Below are positions 26,177 through 34,969 of a stretch of 64,000 bases of DNA, one piece after another (position 1 is the first letter of the stretch; every line of letters starts with the position of its first letter). The stretch is from Streptomyces sp. AC555_RSS877 (GTDB lineage Bacteria; Actinomycetota; Actinomycetes; Streptomycetales; Streptomycetaceae): positions 92,655-156,654 of the forward strand of contig NZ_JAGMUK010000216.1 in assembly GCF_019049245.1 (NCBI RefSeq), in the 5' to 3' direction. The translations under genes and the position numbers were made by a program. Under the pieces are notes generated by a model. That model was not told the DNA's origin. It searched no databases and worked only from the letters and a program-made list of their open reading frames with translations.

Positions 26177-27154
26177 CTAGTCGCCGAGCCCCTCAGCCGC
26201 CCGCACCGCATCCCGGTACGCCCGTGCGGCGACGCGCAGTGCCGCCTCCGGGTCCACGCCCTCCGCCTCCGCCCGTACCGCCAGCGCGAGCAGGTCGTAG
26301 CCGATGCCCTCGGTCGGGGGCAGTGGGACTTCCAGACCTGCCGTGCGCACTCTCGACGCCAGCTTCGCCGCCAGGGCGAGGCCGGGCTGGCCGAGGGGGA
26401 CGCCGTCCGTCACCGACTCCCGCTGCTTCTCTGTCGCCTTGGTGCGCAGCCAGTGCTCCTTGACCTCCTCGGGGGTCGTGGCCGTCTCGTCGCCGAAGAC
26501 GTGCGGGTGACGGTGGATGAGCTTGGTGACGATGCCGCCGGCGACGTCGTCGACGGAGAAGGGGGCGTCGGGGTCCTCCTCCGCGATACGGGAGTGGAAG
26601 ACGACCTGGAGCAGGACGTCGCCCAGTTCCTCGCGCAGTTCGTCGCGGTCGCCCTCCTCGATGGCCTCGACGAGTTCGTACGCCTCCTCGATGCCGTACT
26701 TCGCAAGGCCCTTGTGGGTCTGCTGGGACGACCAGGGGCACTCTGCGCGGATGCGGTCCATGACCTGGACGAGGTCCAGGAGGCGGGCGCCCGGCAGGTC
26801 GTAGGAGGCGGGGAGCAGCTCCAGCTCGGGCATGTGGACGCGGCCGGAGCCCGCGAGGCGGGACAGTCCGTCCGTGAGGGCCGGCTCGCCCTCGCCGGTG
26901 GCGACCACGACCACCGTCCGCCCTCCGGCGCACGCGTCGACCAGTTCCTCGGCGGTCGGCGACGCCTCGTCGACCGCTATGCCCGCCTCGCGCAGGTATG
27001 GCAGCTGCGGGTGCGCGCCGTCCGCGCACAGTACCCGGTCGGCGGCTTGCAGTGCCTGCCAGGCGGGCCAGGACAGCAGGCCGGGCGCAACGCGGTGGCT
27101 GGTGGTGAGGAGGACGATGCGGCCGGTGGCGGCTTCGGGGCTGGTTGCGTTCAC
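26177..27154 (-). CDS. mazG: MazG nucleoside triphosphate pyrophosphohydrolase with extra N-domain
   Basis: This 325-aa protein hydrolyses (d)NTPs to monophosphates and pyrophosphate as housecleaning. The MazG domain (about residues 128-240) shows ECPWSSQQTHKGLAKYGIEEAYE and the Mg2+-binding EExxE / EELGDVLLQVVFH pattern, then HPHVFGDE. The N-terminal ~115 residues (GRIVLLTTSHRVAPGLLSW, VVVVATGEGEPAL) resemble a reduced tetrapyrrole methylase-like domain, as fused to MazG in YabN-type proteins. It has a single MazG domain, unlike the duplicated E. coli protein. Confidence 0.9.
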   Translation of the reverse strand: MNATSPEAATGRIVLLTTSHRVAPGLLSWPAWQALQAADRVLCADGAHPQLPYLREAGIAVDEASPTAEELVDACAGGRTVVVVATGEGEPALTDGLSRLAGSGRVHMPELELLPASYDLPGARLLDLVQVMDRIRAECPWSSQQTHKGLAKYGIEEAYELVEAIEEGDRDELREELGDVLLQVVFHSRIAEEDPDAPFSVDDVAGGIVTKLIHRHPHVFGDETATTPEEVKEHWLRTKATEKQRESVTDGVPLGQPGLALAAKLASRVRTAGLEVPLPPTEGIGYDLLALAVRAEAEGVDPEAALRVAARAYRDAVRAAEGLGD

Positions 27155-27248
27155 GATTCGAAGCTAACGCACGCCGCCGACGAGGCGATCAGTTATCCAC
27201 AGGGCGGAGGGGTGCAGTGCGATCGTATGAATGATCCCCGCCCTGCTG

Positions 27249-27884
27249 CTATGCCGTCTGTGTCGCCGTGACCTCGCGCAGCCACGGCGTCTTCGTGTCG
27301 ACGCGGCTGCTCTTGTTGACGTCCCAGGCGCCGTAGCGCGGGTTGAGGTCGACGCTCAGTTTCTTGGACGCCTTGGCCAGGGCGTTCCAGAAGGCGGGGT
27401 CGCCGGTGTTCGTGCCGAGCTGGGTGGCGAGCTTCTGGGCCTCCAGCTGGAGGCGGAGGTTCTCGTCGAGGCGCTCGGGGGCGATGCCGTACTGCTGCAG
27501 CCAGGCCGCCTCCAGGGCCTCGGCGCCACCGGTCTGCTGCTCCAGGCCGCTGCGCATCTGCTGGATCTCCTTGCGGCTGACGGTCACGCCCGCGTCCTCG
27601 GCGGCGCGCTGCAGCACCCGCTCCAGGACCATGTTGTGCAGGGTGTCGCGGGTGAGCGTGCCGGTCTTGGCGATGGCCTGCTCGTACTGGGCGTCGTCCG
27701 GCACCGCCGCCCGCTGCGCCGCGCGCACCTCGCTCACCCGGGTTTCCAGCTGGGAGACGGTGATCCGCTGGCCGCCGACGACGGCTGCCGCGCCGGGATG
27801 CGCACCGTTTCCACAGGCGGTGAGGAGGGGGGCCGCGACGATCGCGGCGGAGAGGAGGAGCGCGGTGCGACGGCGGCGGTGCAA
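27249..27884 (-). CDS. SurA-N-like lipoprotein
   Basis: This 211-aa lipoprotein starts at TTG 27884, supported by GGGAGG 5 bases upstream and by the immediate HRRRRTALLLSAAIVAAPLL signal peptide with lipobox LTAC (Cys24). An open frame runs 39 codons further upstream without a signal. The mature part resembles the SurA/PrsA N-terminal chaperone domain (GGQRITVSQLETRVSEVR, the QLRLQLEA-type helices). No parvulin prolyl-isomerase domain is present. It is likely tethered outside the membrane as a folding factor; the client is unknown. Confidence 0.85.
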   Translation of the reverse strand: MHRRRRTALLLSAAIVAAPLLTACGNGAHPGAAAVVGGQRITVSQLETRVSEVRAAQRAAVPDDAQYEQAIAKTGTLTRDTLHNMVLERVLQRAAEDAGVTVSRKEIQQMRSGLEQQTGGAEALEAAWLQQYGIAPERLDENLRLQLEAQKLATQLGTNTGDPAFWNALAKASKKLSVDLNPRYGAWDVNKSSRVDTKTPWLREVTATQTA

Positions 27885-28029
27885 GGAAGCCTCCCGAGGA
27901 GTTTGTGCGGCGGTGCACAAGGTCTTGCGGTGATCGATGGTAGGCAGTGGGCAAGCTCTGGCCAACCCATTCGACCAACGATTCACCAGGACTTCCGGCA
28001 CCGCCGCGGCTCCGCGGCCCCGGCGACCG

Positions 28030-28857
28030 TCAGCCGGTGATGGCCACCGGTCCGTCCCAGGCGTCCCGGTCCACCGTGATCGTGTAGCCGCCGCGGCTCT
28101 CCTTGCTGTTGACCATGTACTGGTGGCCGCGGCTGTGGTTCGTCCACTGGGTCGCGCCGAAGGGCCAGTCCGCGGTCGTGGTGTTCTGCTTGTCCCACAG
28201 CGCGTACCACATGTTGCCGGGGAGATCGGTCTTGTCGGTGGCCTTCGCGATCGCCTTCGCGCTGGAGCCGGTGAAGCCGTAGTAGCCGGTGCGGTACGTC
28301 TTGGCGCGCAGCGCCTTGTCGAAGGCCCGGACGTAGGTGAGGACGGCGTCGTTGCACGCCGTGTTCGTGATGTCGTACGGCTCCATGTCGAGGAACACCG
28401 GGCTGCCCGCCTTCATGCCGAGCGCGGAAGCCTTGGCCACGGCGTCGGCGGCGTCGCCCGCGCCGAGGGAGGCGGCGGTGCTCGCGGTGATCTTCTCGGG
28501 GCTGGAGCCCGTCTGGCAGGGCGGCTGGGCGCCGACGTAGAGCGGGATGAGTTTCCAGCCGACGGTGCTGACGGACTTCACCCAGGAGGCGGTGAGGTTG
28601 GGCTGCGAGCAGCCCCGGTTCTTGCCGCCGATGTAGACCGCGGCGGCGCCGTAGAAGCCGGTGTGCCAGGCCTTCATCGCGGCGAGGGACGGTGCGGCGC
28701 AGGTGTCGAAGGCCCGGCCGGTGTAGGTGCGCTGCGCGGGCCAGGTCGTGGCGGCCGTCGAGGTCTGCGCGGCGATGCCGGCTCCGGCGACGACGGCGGT
28801 TCCCGCGACGGCCCACGTGAGGTATCTGCGCTTCGTGGACTGACGATGCCCGGACAT
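28030..28857 (-). CDS. exported DUF1906 (Rv2525c-like) glycoside-hydrolase-like protein
   Basis: This 275-aa protein has an N-terminal signal with a twin-arginine-type start (KRRYLTWAVAGTAVVAG) and cleavage near AAQTSTAA. The mature domain is the DUF1906/Rv2525c TIM-barrel fold: GRAFDTCAAPSLAAMKAWH, then YGAAAVYIGGKNRGC, AGSPVFLDMEPYD (the acidic cluster equivalent to a lysozyme-like active site), YGFTGSS and MWYALWDK. Relatives are thought to act on cell wall polysaccharide, but activity is largely unproven. It sits alone between the lipoprotein and kinase genes. Confidence 0.88.
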   Translation of the reverse strand: MSGHRQSTKRRYLTWAVAGTAVVAGAGIAAQTSTAATTWPAQRTYTGRAFDTCAAPSLAAMKAWHTGFYGAAAVYIGGKNRGCSQPNLTASWVKSVSTVGWKLIPLYVGAQPPCQTGSSPEKITASTAASLGAGDAADAVAKASALGMKAGSPVFLDMEPYDITNTACNDAVLTYVRAFDKALRAKTYRTGYYGFTGSSAKAIAKATDKTDLPGNMWYALWDKQNTTTADWPFGATQWTNHSRGHQYMVNSKESRGGYTITVDRDAWDGPVAITG

Positions 28858-28872
28858 GTGTGTGACCCACCC

Positions 28873-28952
28873 CTGGTTGTACCGAACCGGCTGTCCTGGA
28901 CTGGCTGTACCGGACTGGCTGTATCGACCGGTTCTACCGACTGGTTGTGCGA
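28873..28952. repeat. degenerate 13-14-bp direct repeats
   Basis: About six imperfect copies of CTGGCTGTACCGGA lie just upstream of the DUF1906 start. They make up part of the 218-bp gap to the kinase gene, which otherwise shows no feature. Confidence 0.7.
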
Positions 28953-29075
28953 CGCGTTGCCGCGCGCTGGGCGCGCGCAGACGGCGCGCGTGCAGCGGAT
29001 CGCAACCTATCCCGCCTCACCTATGCGTTCGGCAAAATCGCTGACTGGCTGTTGGCAGCACACCCAGCCGCACAC

Positions 29076-30611
29076 CTAGCCACGCACCTGTCCCAGCCAC
29101 TCCAGGGTCCGGCGGATCTCCGCCGCGAGGGGGTGCCCGGGGCCGCGTAGCCGCTCCGTGTCGTGCAGCAGCCGCACCAGCGTGTCGTGGGCGGCGGCGC
29201 GGTCGCCGAGGGCGAGGAGGAGGTGTCCGATGCGGCGGCGGACCTCGTGGGCGAGCTCGGGGTCGCCCGCCACGTACTGGTTCTCGTAGTACGGCAGCAG
29301 CGCCCGGTACTCCGCGAGCGCCGCCGCCGGTTCGCCGAGCTGCTCCAGGCACTGGGCGGCCTCGTAGCGGAAGCGGAGCGACTGCGGGTCGGACTGGCCG
29401 GCCTCGGCGGCACGTTCTTCGGCGAGGCGGCGCAGTTCGGGCAGTGCGCGCCGGTACTGGCCGTCGTCCATGAGGGTGGCCGCGTACTGCTTGCGCAGAG
29501 TGCGGACGACCGGCGAGTGCTCGCCGTGCTGTTCGGCCGCGGCGGGCAGGATCGCGCCGAGGATGTCGACGGCCTGGGTGATGCGGCCCTCGCCGAGGAG
29601 GCGCTTGACCTCGTCGACGGCCCGGGCGACGTCCGGCTTCTCGGCGTCGGGCGCCACCGGTGCGGCGGGGGCGGGCTGCGGCGCGGGCGTGCGCGCGCGG
29701 TCCGGCCAGGGGGCGTGCGGGCGCAGGAAGGGGCGTGTGGGGTCGAGGGGCGCCCCTGTGGGCATCCCGCGCGCGGGCAGGAGCAGCGACAGCTCCTCGT
29801 ACACGTCCTGCGCGGAGGCCGGGCGGTGCTGCGGGTCCTTGGCAAGCAGGCGCAGGACGAGCGCTTCGAGGGGCTCGGGGACTTCGGGGCGGATGCGGCG
29901 CACGGGCAGCGGCGGCTCGTACAGGTGCCGGTGCAGCACACCGAGCGCCGTCGAGCCCGCGAAGGGGACGTCTCCGCTGAGCAGTTCGTGCAGGAGTACG
30001 CCGAGCGCGTACAGGTCGGTGTACGGGCCTACGGCGCCGCCCATGGCCTGCTCGGGGGCCATGTAGGCGGGCGAGCCGATGGGCGAGCCGGTGTGGGTGA
30101 GACGGGTGGTGTCGGTGTCCATGACGGAGGCGACGCCGAGGTCGAGGACGGTGACCGTGCCGTCCTGCTTCACCATCACGTTGCGCGGCTTCAGGTCGCG
30201 GTGGACGATCGGCACGGCGTGCACGGCGCTCAGCACGGCGCACAGTTGCGCGGCGACGGCGACCGCCCACTGCCACGGGTACGGGTCGTGCTCGGCGAGA
30301 TGGTCGGAGAGGTCGGCGCCGTCGACGTACTGCATGACGAGGAACAGCTCCTCGCCCTCGCTGCCCGCGTCGTGGACCGTGACCAGCCCGGGATGGTCGA
30401 CCTGCGCGGTCACCCGGCACTCGCGCACGAAGCGGCGCCGCAGCTCGTCCGCCTCCTGGCCGGCCACCTTGTCGGGGCGCAGCAGCTTCACCGCCACACG
30501 CCGGTCGAGCCGCTGGTCGTAGGCCGTCCAGACCTGGCCCATGCCGCCCTGCCCGATGAGGGTGGACAGTTCATAGCGGCCGCCGACGACACGTCCCGTC
30601 GCCACGCTCAC
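29076..30611 (-). CDS. Ser/Thr protein kinase with C-terminal TPR-like region
   Basis: This 511-aa cytosolic eukaryotic-type kinase has the G-loop IGQGGMGQVW (residues 19-28), Lys42 in VAVKLL, the catalytic loop VHRDLKPRNVMV, a DLG in place of DFG in VLDLGVAS, and the APE motif in AYMAPEQAM. A proline-rich linker (about 275-325) leads to helical TPR-like repeats (about 330-510: RALPELRRLAEERAAEAG, ALAEYRALLPYYENQ). No membrane helix or PASTA domain is present. The GTG at 30611 overlaps the upstream membrane-protein gene by 4 bp, so the two are coupled and may act together. Confidence 0.9.
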   Translation of the reverse strand: MSVATGRVVGGRYELSTLIGQGGMGQVWTAYDQRLDRRVAVKLLRPDKVAGQEADELRRRFVRECRVTAQVDHPGLVTVHDAGSEGEELFLVMQYVDGADLSDHLAEHDPYPWQWAVAVAAQLCAVLSAVHAVPIVHRDLKPRNVMVKQDGTVTVLDLGVASVMDTDTTRLTHTGSPIGSPAYMAPEQAMGGAVGPYTDLYALGVLLHELLSGDVPFAGSTALGVLHRHLYEPPLPVRRIRPEVPEPLEALVLRLLAKDPQHRPASAQDVYEELSLLLPARGMPTGAPLDPTRPFLRPHAPWPDRARTPAPQPAPAAPVAPDAEKPDVARAVDEVKRLLGEGRITQAVDILGAILPAAAEQHGEHSPVVRTLRKQYAATLMDDGQYRRALPELRRLAEERAAEAGQSDPQSLRFRYEAAQCLEQLGEPAAALAEYRALLPYYENQYVAGDPELAHEVRRRIGHLLLALGDRAAAHDTLVRLLHDTERLRGPGHPLAAEIRRTLEWLGQVRG

Positions 30612-31252
30612 CTTCCGCCCTCGTGGTTGCCGTCGTGGTGGCCGTCCTGGCGGCGCAGGTAGTCACTGAGCTCGTCGAGCTCGGCGCGCACCTGGTCGAT
30701 GCGGGCGGGCGCGGGGCGCTGGGGCGGCGGAGAGGTCGGCAGGGGCGGCTGCGGGGGTGGTGGCGTCTGCGGCCTCTGCAGAGGCCCTGGCGTCTGCGGC
30801 ACGGTCGCCGCGGTGTACGGCGACGGTCCTGGCGTCGCGTGCTGCGGGTAGCCGTACGTCTGGGCCGGTGCGTGTGGCGGTGCGCCCTGCGGTGCGTGAA
30901 CGCCGTAGCGGAGCTGGTGGAAGTGGCGTACGTCCGCCGCGAGGTAGTACGCGGTCGCGGCCACGAGCGTGCCCAGGAGCAGTCCTATCCCGGTCCAGCC
31001 GCCCACGGTGTGGACCTCCTCGCCCGGCTCGGTGCCGAGCAGCACGAGCGAGAGGACGTCGGCCACGCCCGCGGCCACGAACAGACCCCAGTCGAGCCCC
31101 TTGCGCGTGACGATCGCCAGGCGCAGCAGCATCGTCCAGGCCAGGATGCCGATGGTGAGGACCGAGATCGCCACGAACAGCACGCGCACGAAGACCAGCC
31201 ACCCCGTCGGAGGTGGCTTCCTCACCGGCTGCGTGTAGCCGTGGCCATGCAT
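30608..31252 (-). CDS. membrane protein with proline-rich tail, partner of the kinase
   Basis: This 214-aa protein starts at ATG 31252 (MHGHGYTQPVRKPPPTG) with AGGAG 5 bases upstream. Three to four hydrophobic segments (about residues 18-40, 50-75 and 88-108, e.g. WTGIGLLLGTLVAATAYYLAA) are followed by a cytoplasmic Pro/Gln-rich tail and a C-terminal charged helix (ARIDQVRAELDELSDYLRRQ). It overlaps the kinase gene downstream. It may be a kinase substrate or anchor (inference). No family name is recognised. Confidence 0.75.
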   Translation of the reverse strand: MHGHGYTQPVRKPPPTGWLVFVRVLFVAISVLTIGILAWTMLLRLAIVTRKGLDWGLFVAAGVADVLSLVLLGTEPGEEVHTVGGWTGIGLLLGTLVAATAYYLAADVRHFHQLRYGVHAPQGAPPHAPAQTYGYPQHATPGPSPYTAATVPQTPGPLQRPQTPPPPQPPLPTSPPPQRPAPARIDQVRAELDELSDYLRRQDGHHDGNHEGGR

Positions 31253-31412
31253 GACAGCTCCTGATGTCTGAGGCGGGCGCACCGAGGCGAGCGCACCAAG
31301 GCGGCCGGCGTCGGGCAACGCCGGTCGCACGATTGTGGCTTCGAGCGTATAGGCCGACACGGACAAGCGGTCCTGGGTTGTACCGAACCGTTGTCATGCT
31401 GATCACTCCGGC

Positions 31413-33791
31413 TCAGCCGGGGGCGACCGTCCCGTCCGTCAGGCCGTCGTACATCCCGCGCACCAGCTGCTCCCCGAGCCGGCCCGCGCGCCGGATCGCC
31501 CCCTCGAATTCGTCGAGGGCTCGGAAGCGCGCTCCGTAGCGCCGCTGCTCGTCCAGCGGCAGCCGGGGCAGCTGGAGGCGGCGCACGTCGAGGCGCGTGG
31601 CGGTGGACGCGTAGCTGCTGGCCTGACGGTTGTTGGCGGTGCCGCGCAGGAAGCCGGCCAGGAACCACGGGTCGAGCGCCGCGGGATCGGGGCGCAGGAG
31701 TACGAGGTTGCGCCCCAGGGCGGCGCCGGCCGTGGCGCCGTCGATCACGCGCGTCACCGAGCCGCCGCCGAGCACCGGCACCACGACGTCGCCCGCCTCC
31801 ATGAGGACGGCCTCCTCGTCGCTCTCGGGAAGCGTCCCGGAGGGTGCCGTTCCGGCGAGGACGTCATGGTCGGTGAGAACGCGCACGCGCGCGTGGCCGC
31901 CGTTTCCGCCGGTCCGCATCACCAGCGCTCCCCCGCGCGCGAGTTCGCCGACGGTGGTGAGCGGCCAGCGTGCGGGCTGTGCGGGGGTCGCGGGGGGCGG
32001 GGTGAGGTCGGCGGTCAGGCGCAGGGTTTCGCCCAGGCGCTCGCGCACCGCGCTGAGCGCCTCGGCGCCGTCGGCCGCCGCCGGGGGCGGCAGGTGACGG
32101 GCCGGGGAGAAGTCCACGTCGTCGTCCAGGAGCTCGATGACGGGCAGGGAACGGGCCAGGCCGGGACGTTCGGGGAGGCGGCCCGCCTTGTCGAAGGCAC
32201 GCCAGGCGTCGAGCAGGGCGTCGCGCACCGCCCGCCAGTCCGGCCCGCCGCGCCCCTCGGTGGCGAACTGCCCCGCGTCGGCGAGCAGCACCTCGGGCTG
32301 CGCGGGCGCCCTCTCGGGCCGGCGCAGCACCCACAGATGGAGCGGGATGTTGTACGGCGGTGCCGAACCGACCGGCAGCGCGAGGACGGCCCGCAGCGCA
32401 CCGCGGCGCAGGAGGTCAGCGCGGATACGGCGGCCGGAACGACGGGAGGCCGCGGCGGGCGGCATGAGGAGGACGGCGGTGCCGCCGTCCTTGAGGCGGG
32501 CGAGCGCGTGCTGCACCCAGGCCAGCTCGGACTCGTTGCGCGCCGGGAAGCCGTACTCCCAGCGCGGGTCGTAGGCGAGCTCGTCGTGACCCCAGTTGCG
32601 CTCGTTGAACGGCGGGTGGCACAGGACGGCGTCGGCCTGCAGTCCCGGGTGGGCATCGGCGCGCAGGGTGTCGCCGGCGGCGGCGCGCACGCTCACCCGG
32701 GCGTGCAGCGCGAGCCTGAGCGCGGTCAGCGCGGCGAGGTCCGGGGCGCTGTCCTGGGCGTACAGCTCCTGGTCGGGGCGCGGAGTGACGGCGCGCAGCA
32801 GGGCGCCGGTACCGCAGGCCGGATCGAGGACGGTACGCGCGGGGCCGGCCAGGTCGGCCATGAGACCGGCGAGTTCACCGGGGGTGAGCGTGTACTGGCG
32901 CGGGTTGGCGTCGAGGTGCCGGCCGAGCAGGAACTCGAACGCCTGGCGTGCGCCCAGCTCGGCGGCGAGCTCGGCGGCGCCGCGGAGGAGGGGGGCGGAG
33001 GGGAGGAGGGCCGGGCCGCTGGGGGCGTGAATGGCGGGGGTGGCGGCGTTTACGGCCCCGGCGGAATTCATGCCTCCGGCGGAGTTCACGCCCCATGCGG
33101 AGTTCACGCCTCCGGCGAGGCTCGTGCCGCCACCGGTGTTCACGGCCCCGGCCGCGTTGACACCCCCGCCGGTGTTCACGGCACCCGGTGAGTTCACAGC
33201 GCTGGAGTCGTGAACCGGGGTTGCCGTGTGCGGGCCACCGGGAGCCGGTGCGGCGTGAGCGGTCGCCGGGGTGTTCACAGCACCTGGGCTGTTCACGGGT
33301 TGCGGCGAGTTCACACCCGGCTGCGGGCCCCGCCCGCCAGCACCCCCGACGCCGCTGCCGCCACTTCCGCCGCTACCACCACGCCTGCCCCGCAGCGCCC
33401 CGAAGCGCGGCACGAGCACCTGCTCCAGGGCGCCGGGCAGCATCGCGGCCAGCCGTTCGTCGGAGCCGGCGCTCACCTCCAGCCAGACCGTGGGCCGGTC
33501 GTGGATCAGGAGCAGGACACAGCCGGCGTGGGTGAGTGCCGTGACCGGGCCCTCGGGATGTCCTGCGAGCTGTTGCCAGACGCGTTCCCGCAGCGGGACC
33601 TCGGCGAGTTTCCCCTGGTGGCGCAGCCAGGCCTCGACCTCGGCAAGGGCGAAGGACGGGCTGGTCTCGGTGCCGCCGACCGGCTTGGGGAAGTCGGCGT
33701 GCCGGCGTCGCCAGTTGCTCACGGCGGCGCGGCCCACGCCGGCGAGCCGTGCGATCCCGGCGGCGGTCACCTCTGTCGCGTTGTCCTGCAC
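31413..33791 (-). CDS. HTH - hexapeptide-repeat linker - N6-DNA-methylase-like protein
   Basis: This 792-aa protein starts at GTG 33791 after GAGGGGAG. Residues 1-60 form a MerR/phage-type HTH (VTAAGIARLAGVGRAAVSNW). Residues 199-252 carry nine consecutive six-residue repeats of VN(S/T/A)xGG type (VNSPGA, VNTGGG, VNAAGA...), with three more at 160-176. The N6-adenine methylase core has SAM motif I VLDPACGTGAL (323-329), but motif IV reads CHPPF (392-395) where active enzymes have (N/D/S)PP(Y/F). The last ~200 residues resemble a type I specificity subunit half. No restriction subunit is nearby. It may be a non-catalytic DNA-binding protein or a divergent methylase. Confidence 0.82.
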   Translation of the reverse strand: MQDNATEVTAAGIARLAGVGRAAVSNWRRRHADFPKPVGGTETSPSFALAEVEAWLRHQGKLAEVPLRERVWQQLAGHPEGPVTALTHAGCVLLLIHDRPTVWLEVSAGSDERLAAMLPGALEQVLVPRFGALRGRRGGSGGSGGSGVGGAGGRGPQPGVNSPQPVNSPGAVNTPATAHAAPAPGGPHTATPVHDSSAVNSPGAVNTGGGVNAAGAVNTGGGTSLAGGVNSAWGVNSAGGMNSAGAVNAATPAIHAPSGPALLPSAPLLRGAAELAAELGARQAFEFLLGRHLDANPRQYTLTPGELAGLMADLAGPARTVLDPACGTGALLRAVTPRPDQELYAQDSAPDLAALTALRLALHARVSVRAAAGDTLRADAHPGLQADAVLCHPPFNERNWGHDELAYDPRWEYGFPARNESELAWVQHALARLKDGGTAVLLMPPAAASRRSGRRIRADLLRRGALRAVLALPVGSAPPYNIPLHLWVLRRPERAPAQPEVLLADAGQFATEGRGGPDWRAVRDALLDAWRAFDKAGRLPERPGLARSLPVIELLDDDVDFSPARHLPPPAAADGAEALSAVRERLGETLRLTADLTPPPATPAQPARWPLTTVGELARGGALVMRTGGNGGHARVRVLTDHDVLAGTAPSGTLPESDEEAVLMEAGDVVVPVLGGGSVTRVIDGATAGAALGRNLVLLRPDPAALDPWFLAGFLRGTANNRQASSYASTATRLDVRRLQLPRLPLDEQRRYGARFRALDEFEGAIRRAGRLGEQLVRGMYDGLTDGTVAPG
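33036..33197. repeat. 18-bp minisatellite encoding hexapeptide repeats
   Basis: Nine in-register 18-bp units within the methylase-like gene encode VNxxGx hexapeptides (protein residues 199-252). Units diverge at the third position but keep the GTGAAC/GTCAAC core (GTTCAC on the plus strand). Confidence 0.8.
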
Positions 33792-33919
33792 CGCCGGCTC
33801 CCCTCGTCGTCCCGTGTCGTCTTGCTTCCCACGGTCCCGTGTGTGTGGCGCCGAGCATACCGACGTACTCAAGATCTACCCCTTCACGGCCGTGTACACA
33901 CGACAGTGCGTGAATCGTG

Positions 33920-33948
33920 TTGACTCAGTTCACAAGGTCTGTTCTTAT
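33920..33948 (+). promoter_or_regulatory. promoter of the duplicated-domain protein
   Basis: TTGACT (33920-33925), a 17-bp spacer and TCTTAT (33943-33948) lie 64 bases upstream of the ATG at 34012. This is a good HrdB-type promoter in the gap shared with the divergent methylase-like gene. Confidence 0.65.
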
Positions 33949-34011
33949 TGACCCAGCGAACGAGCGACAGCCGAACGGCGGCAGTCGCCGTCACGGGGAG
34001 GGGACACAACC

Positions 34012-34716
34012 ATGGGCATGAAGGGCAAGATCGCGCTGGGCGCCGTCGTCGGAGTCGTCGTGATCGGCGCCGTGTCGGCGAACGCCGGAGACGGCGGAAG
34101 CGACAGCGGATCCGGCAAGAGCAGCAAGAGCGGCAAGGGCTCTTCGGCCTCCGCGCAGAGCAAGCCCGGCGGGAAGAAGAGCAAGGACGCGGGGACGACG
34201 AAGGTCGCGGAGAAGAAGGTCGCGTTCTCGGGGGACGGCGACTTCGAGGTCGGTACGGACCTCAAGCCCGGCACCTACCGCACCACCGGCAACAGCGACG
34301 GCCTGTGCTACTGGGAGCGGGCCAAGGACGCCTCGGGCGAGATGGACTCGCTGCTGGCCAACGACAACGTCACCGGCACCAGTTACGTGACCGTCAAGGC
34401 CACCGACAAGCTCTTCAAGTCGAGCGACTGCAACGACTGGGAGGCCGTCGACGTGAAGGCGAAGGGCTCCCCCGCCTCCAGGATGGCCGGCGACGGCGGC
34501 ATGTTCAGAGTCGGCGCCGACATCGCGCCCGGCACTTACAGGTCCGCCGGCAATGCCGATGACTCCTGCTACTGGGAGCGCGACAAGGACGCCGAGCACT
34601 CGATGGACTCGATCGTCGCCAACAACAACGTGAACGGCACGGCCGTCGTGACGATCAGCTCCTCGGACGCCTACTTCAAGACGGCCGGCTGCAAGGACTG
34701 GAAGAAGACCGCCTGA
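34012..34716 (+). CDS. exported protein with two tandem Cys-pair domains
   Basis: This 234-aa product has an N-terminal hydrophobic segment (KIALGAVVGVVVIGAVSANA, signal or anchor), a Ser/Gly/Lys-rich linker, then two ~70-residue repeats. The first begins GDGDFEVGTDLKPGTYRTTG with CYWERAKDASGEMDS, the second GDGGMFRVGADIAPGTYRSA with CYWERDKDAEHSMDS. Each repeat ends with a second Cys followed by (N/K)DW, so one disulfide per domain is likely. The fold is probably all-beta. No function is known; internal duplication is evident. The promoter is at 33920-33948. Confidence 0.85.
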   Translation: MGMKGKIALGAVVGVVVIGAVSANAGDGGSDSGSGKSSKSGKGSSASAQSKPGGKKSKDAGTTKVAEKKVAFSGDGDFEVGTDLKPGTYRTTGNSDGLCYWERAKDASGEMDSLLANDNVTGTSYVTVKATDKLFKSSDCNDWEAVDVKAKGSPASRMAGDGGMFRVGADIAPGTYRSAGNADDSCYWERDKDAEHSMDSIVANNNVNGTAVVTISSSDAYFKTAGCKDWKKTA

Positions 34717-34969
34717 CTCCGGTCCCCCGCCTCGCAGCCACGGCACACCACACGGCCGCGGCGGCGTAAGGCATCCGCTGCTGCCCGGGGCGCGGCGCAT
34801 CCGCCCGACCGCATCCGCCTGACGCGCATGTGCCCGACGCACGGCCACTCGGCGCACGGTCTCTCGGCGCGCGACCTCTCGACGTGCGACCGCGCGAAGC
34901 GCGACCACTCGTCGCCCGGCCCCGCCTCAGCTCACCGCACCCCATCGCCGTCCCCACGAAGGAATTCCC

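Noticed and set aside
24548..27271. A 907-codon plus-strand open frame across the P450 and mazG genes
   Set aside because: It is antisense to two well-recognised genes, crosses their spacer, and has no recognisable domain.
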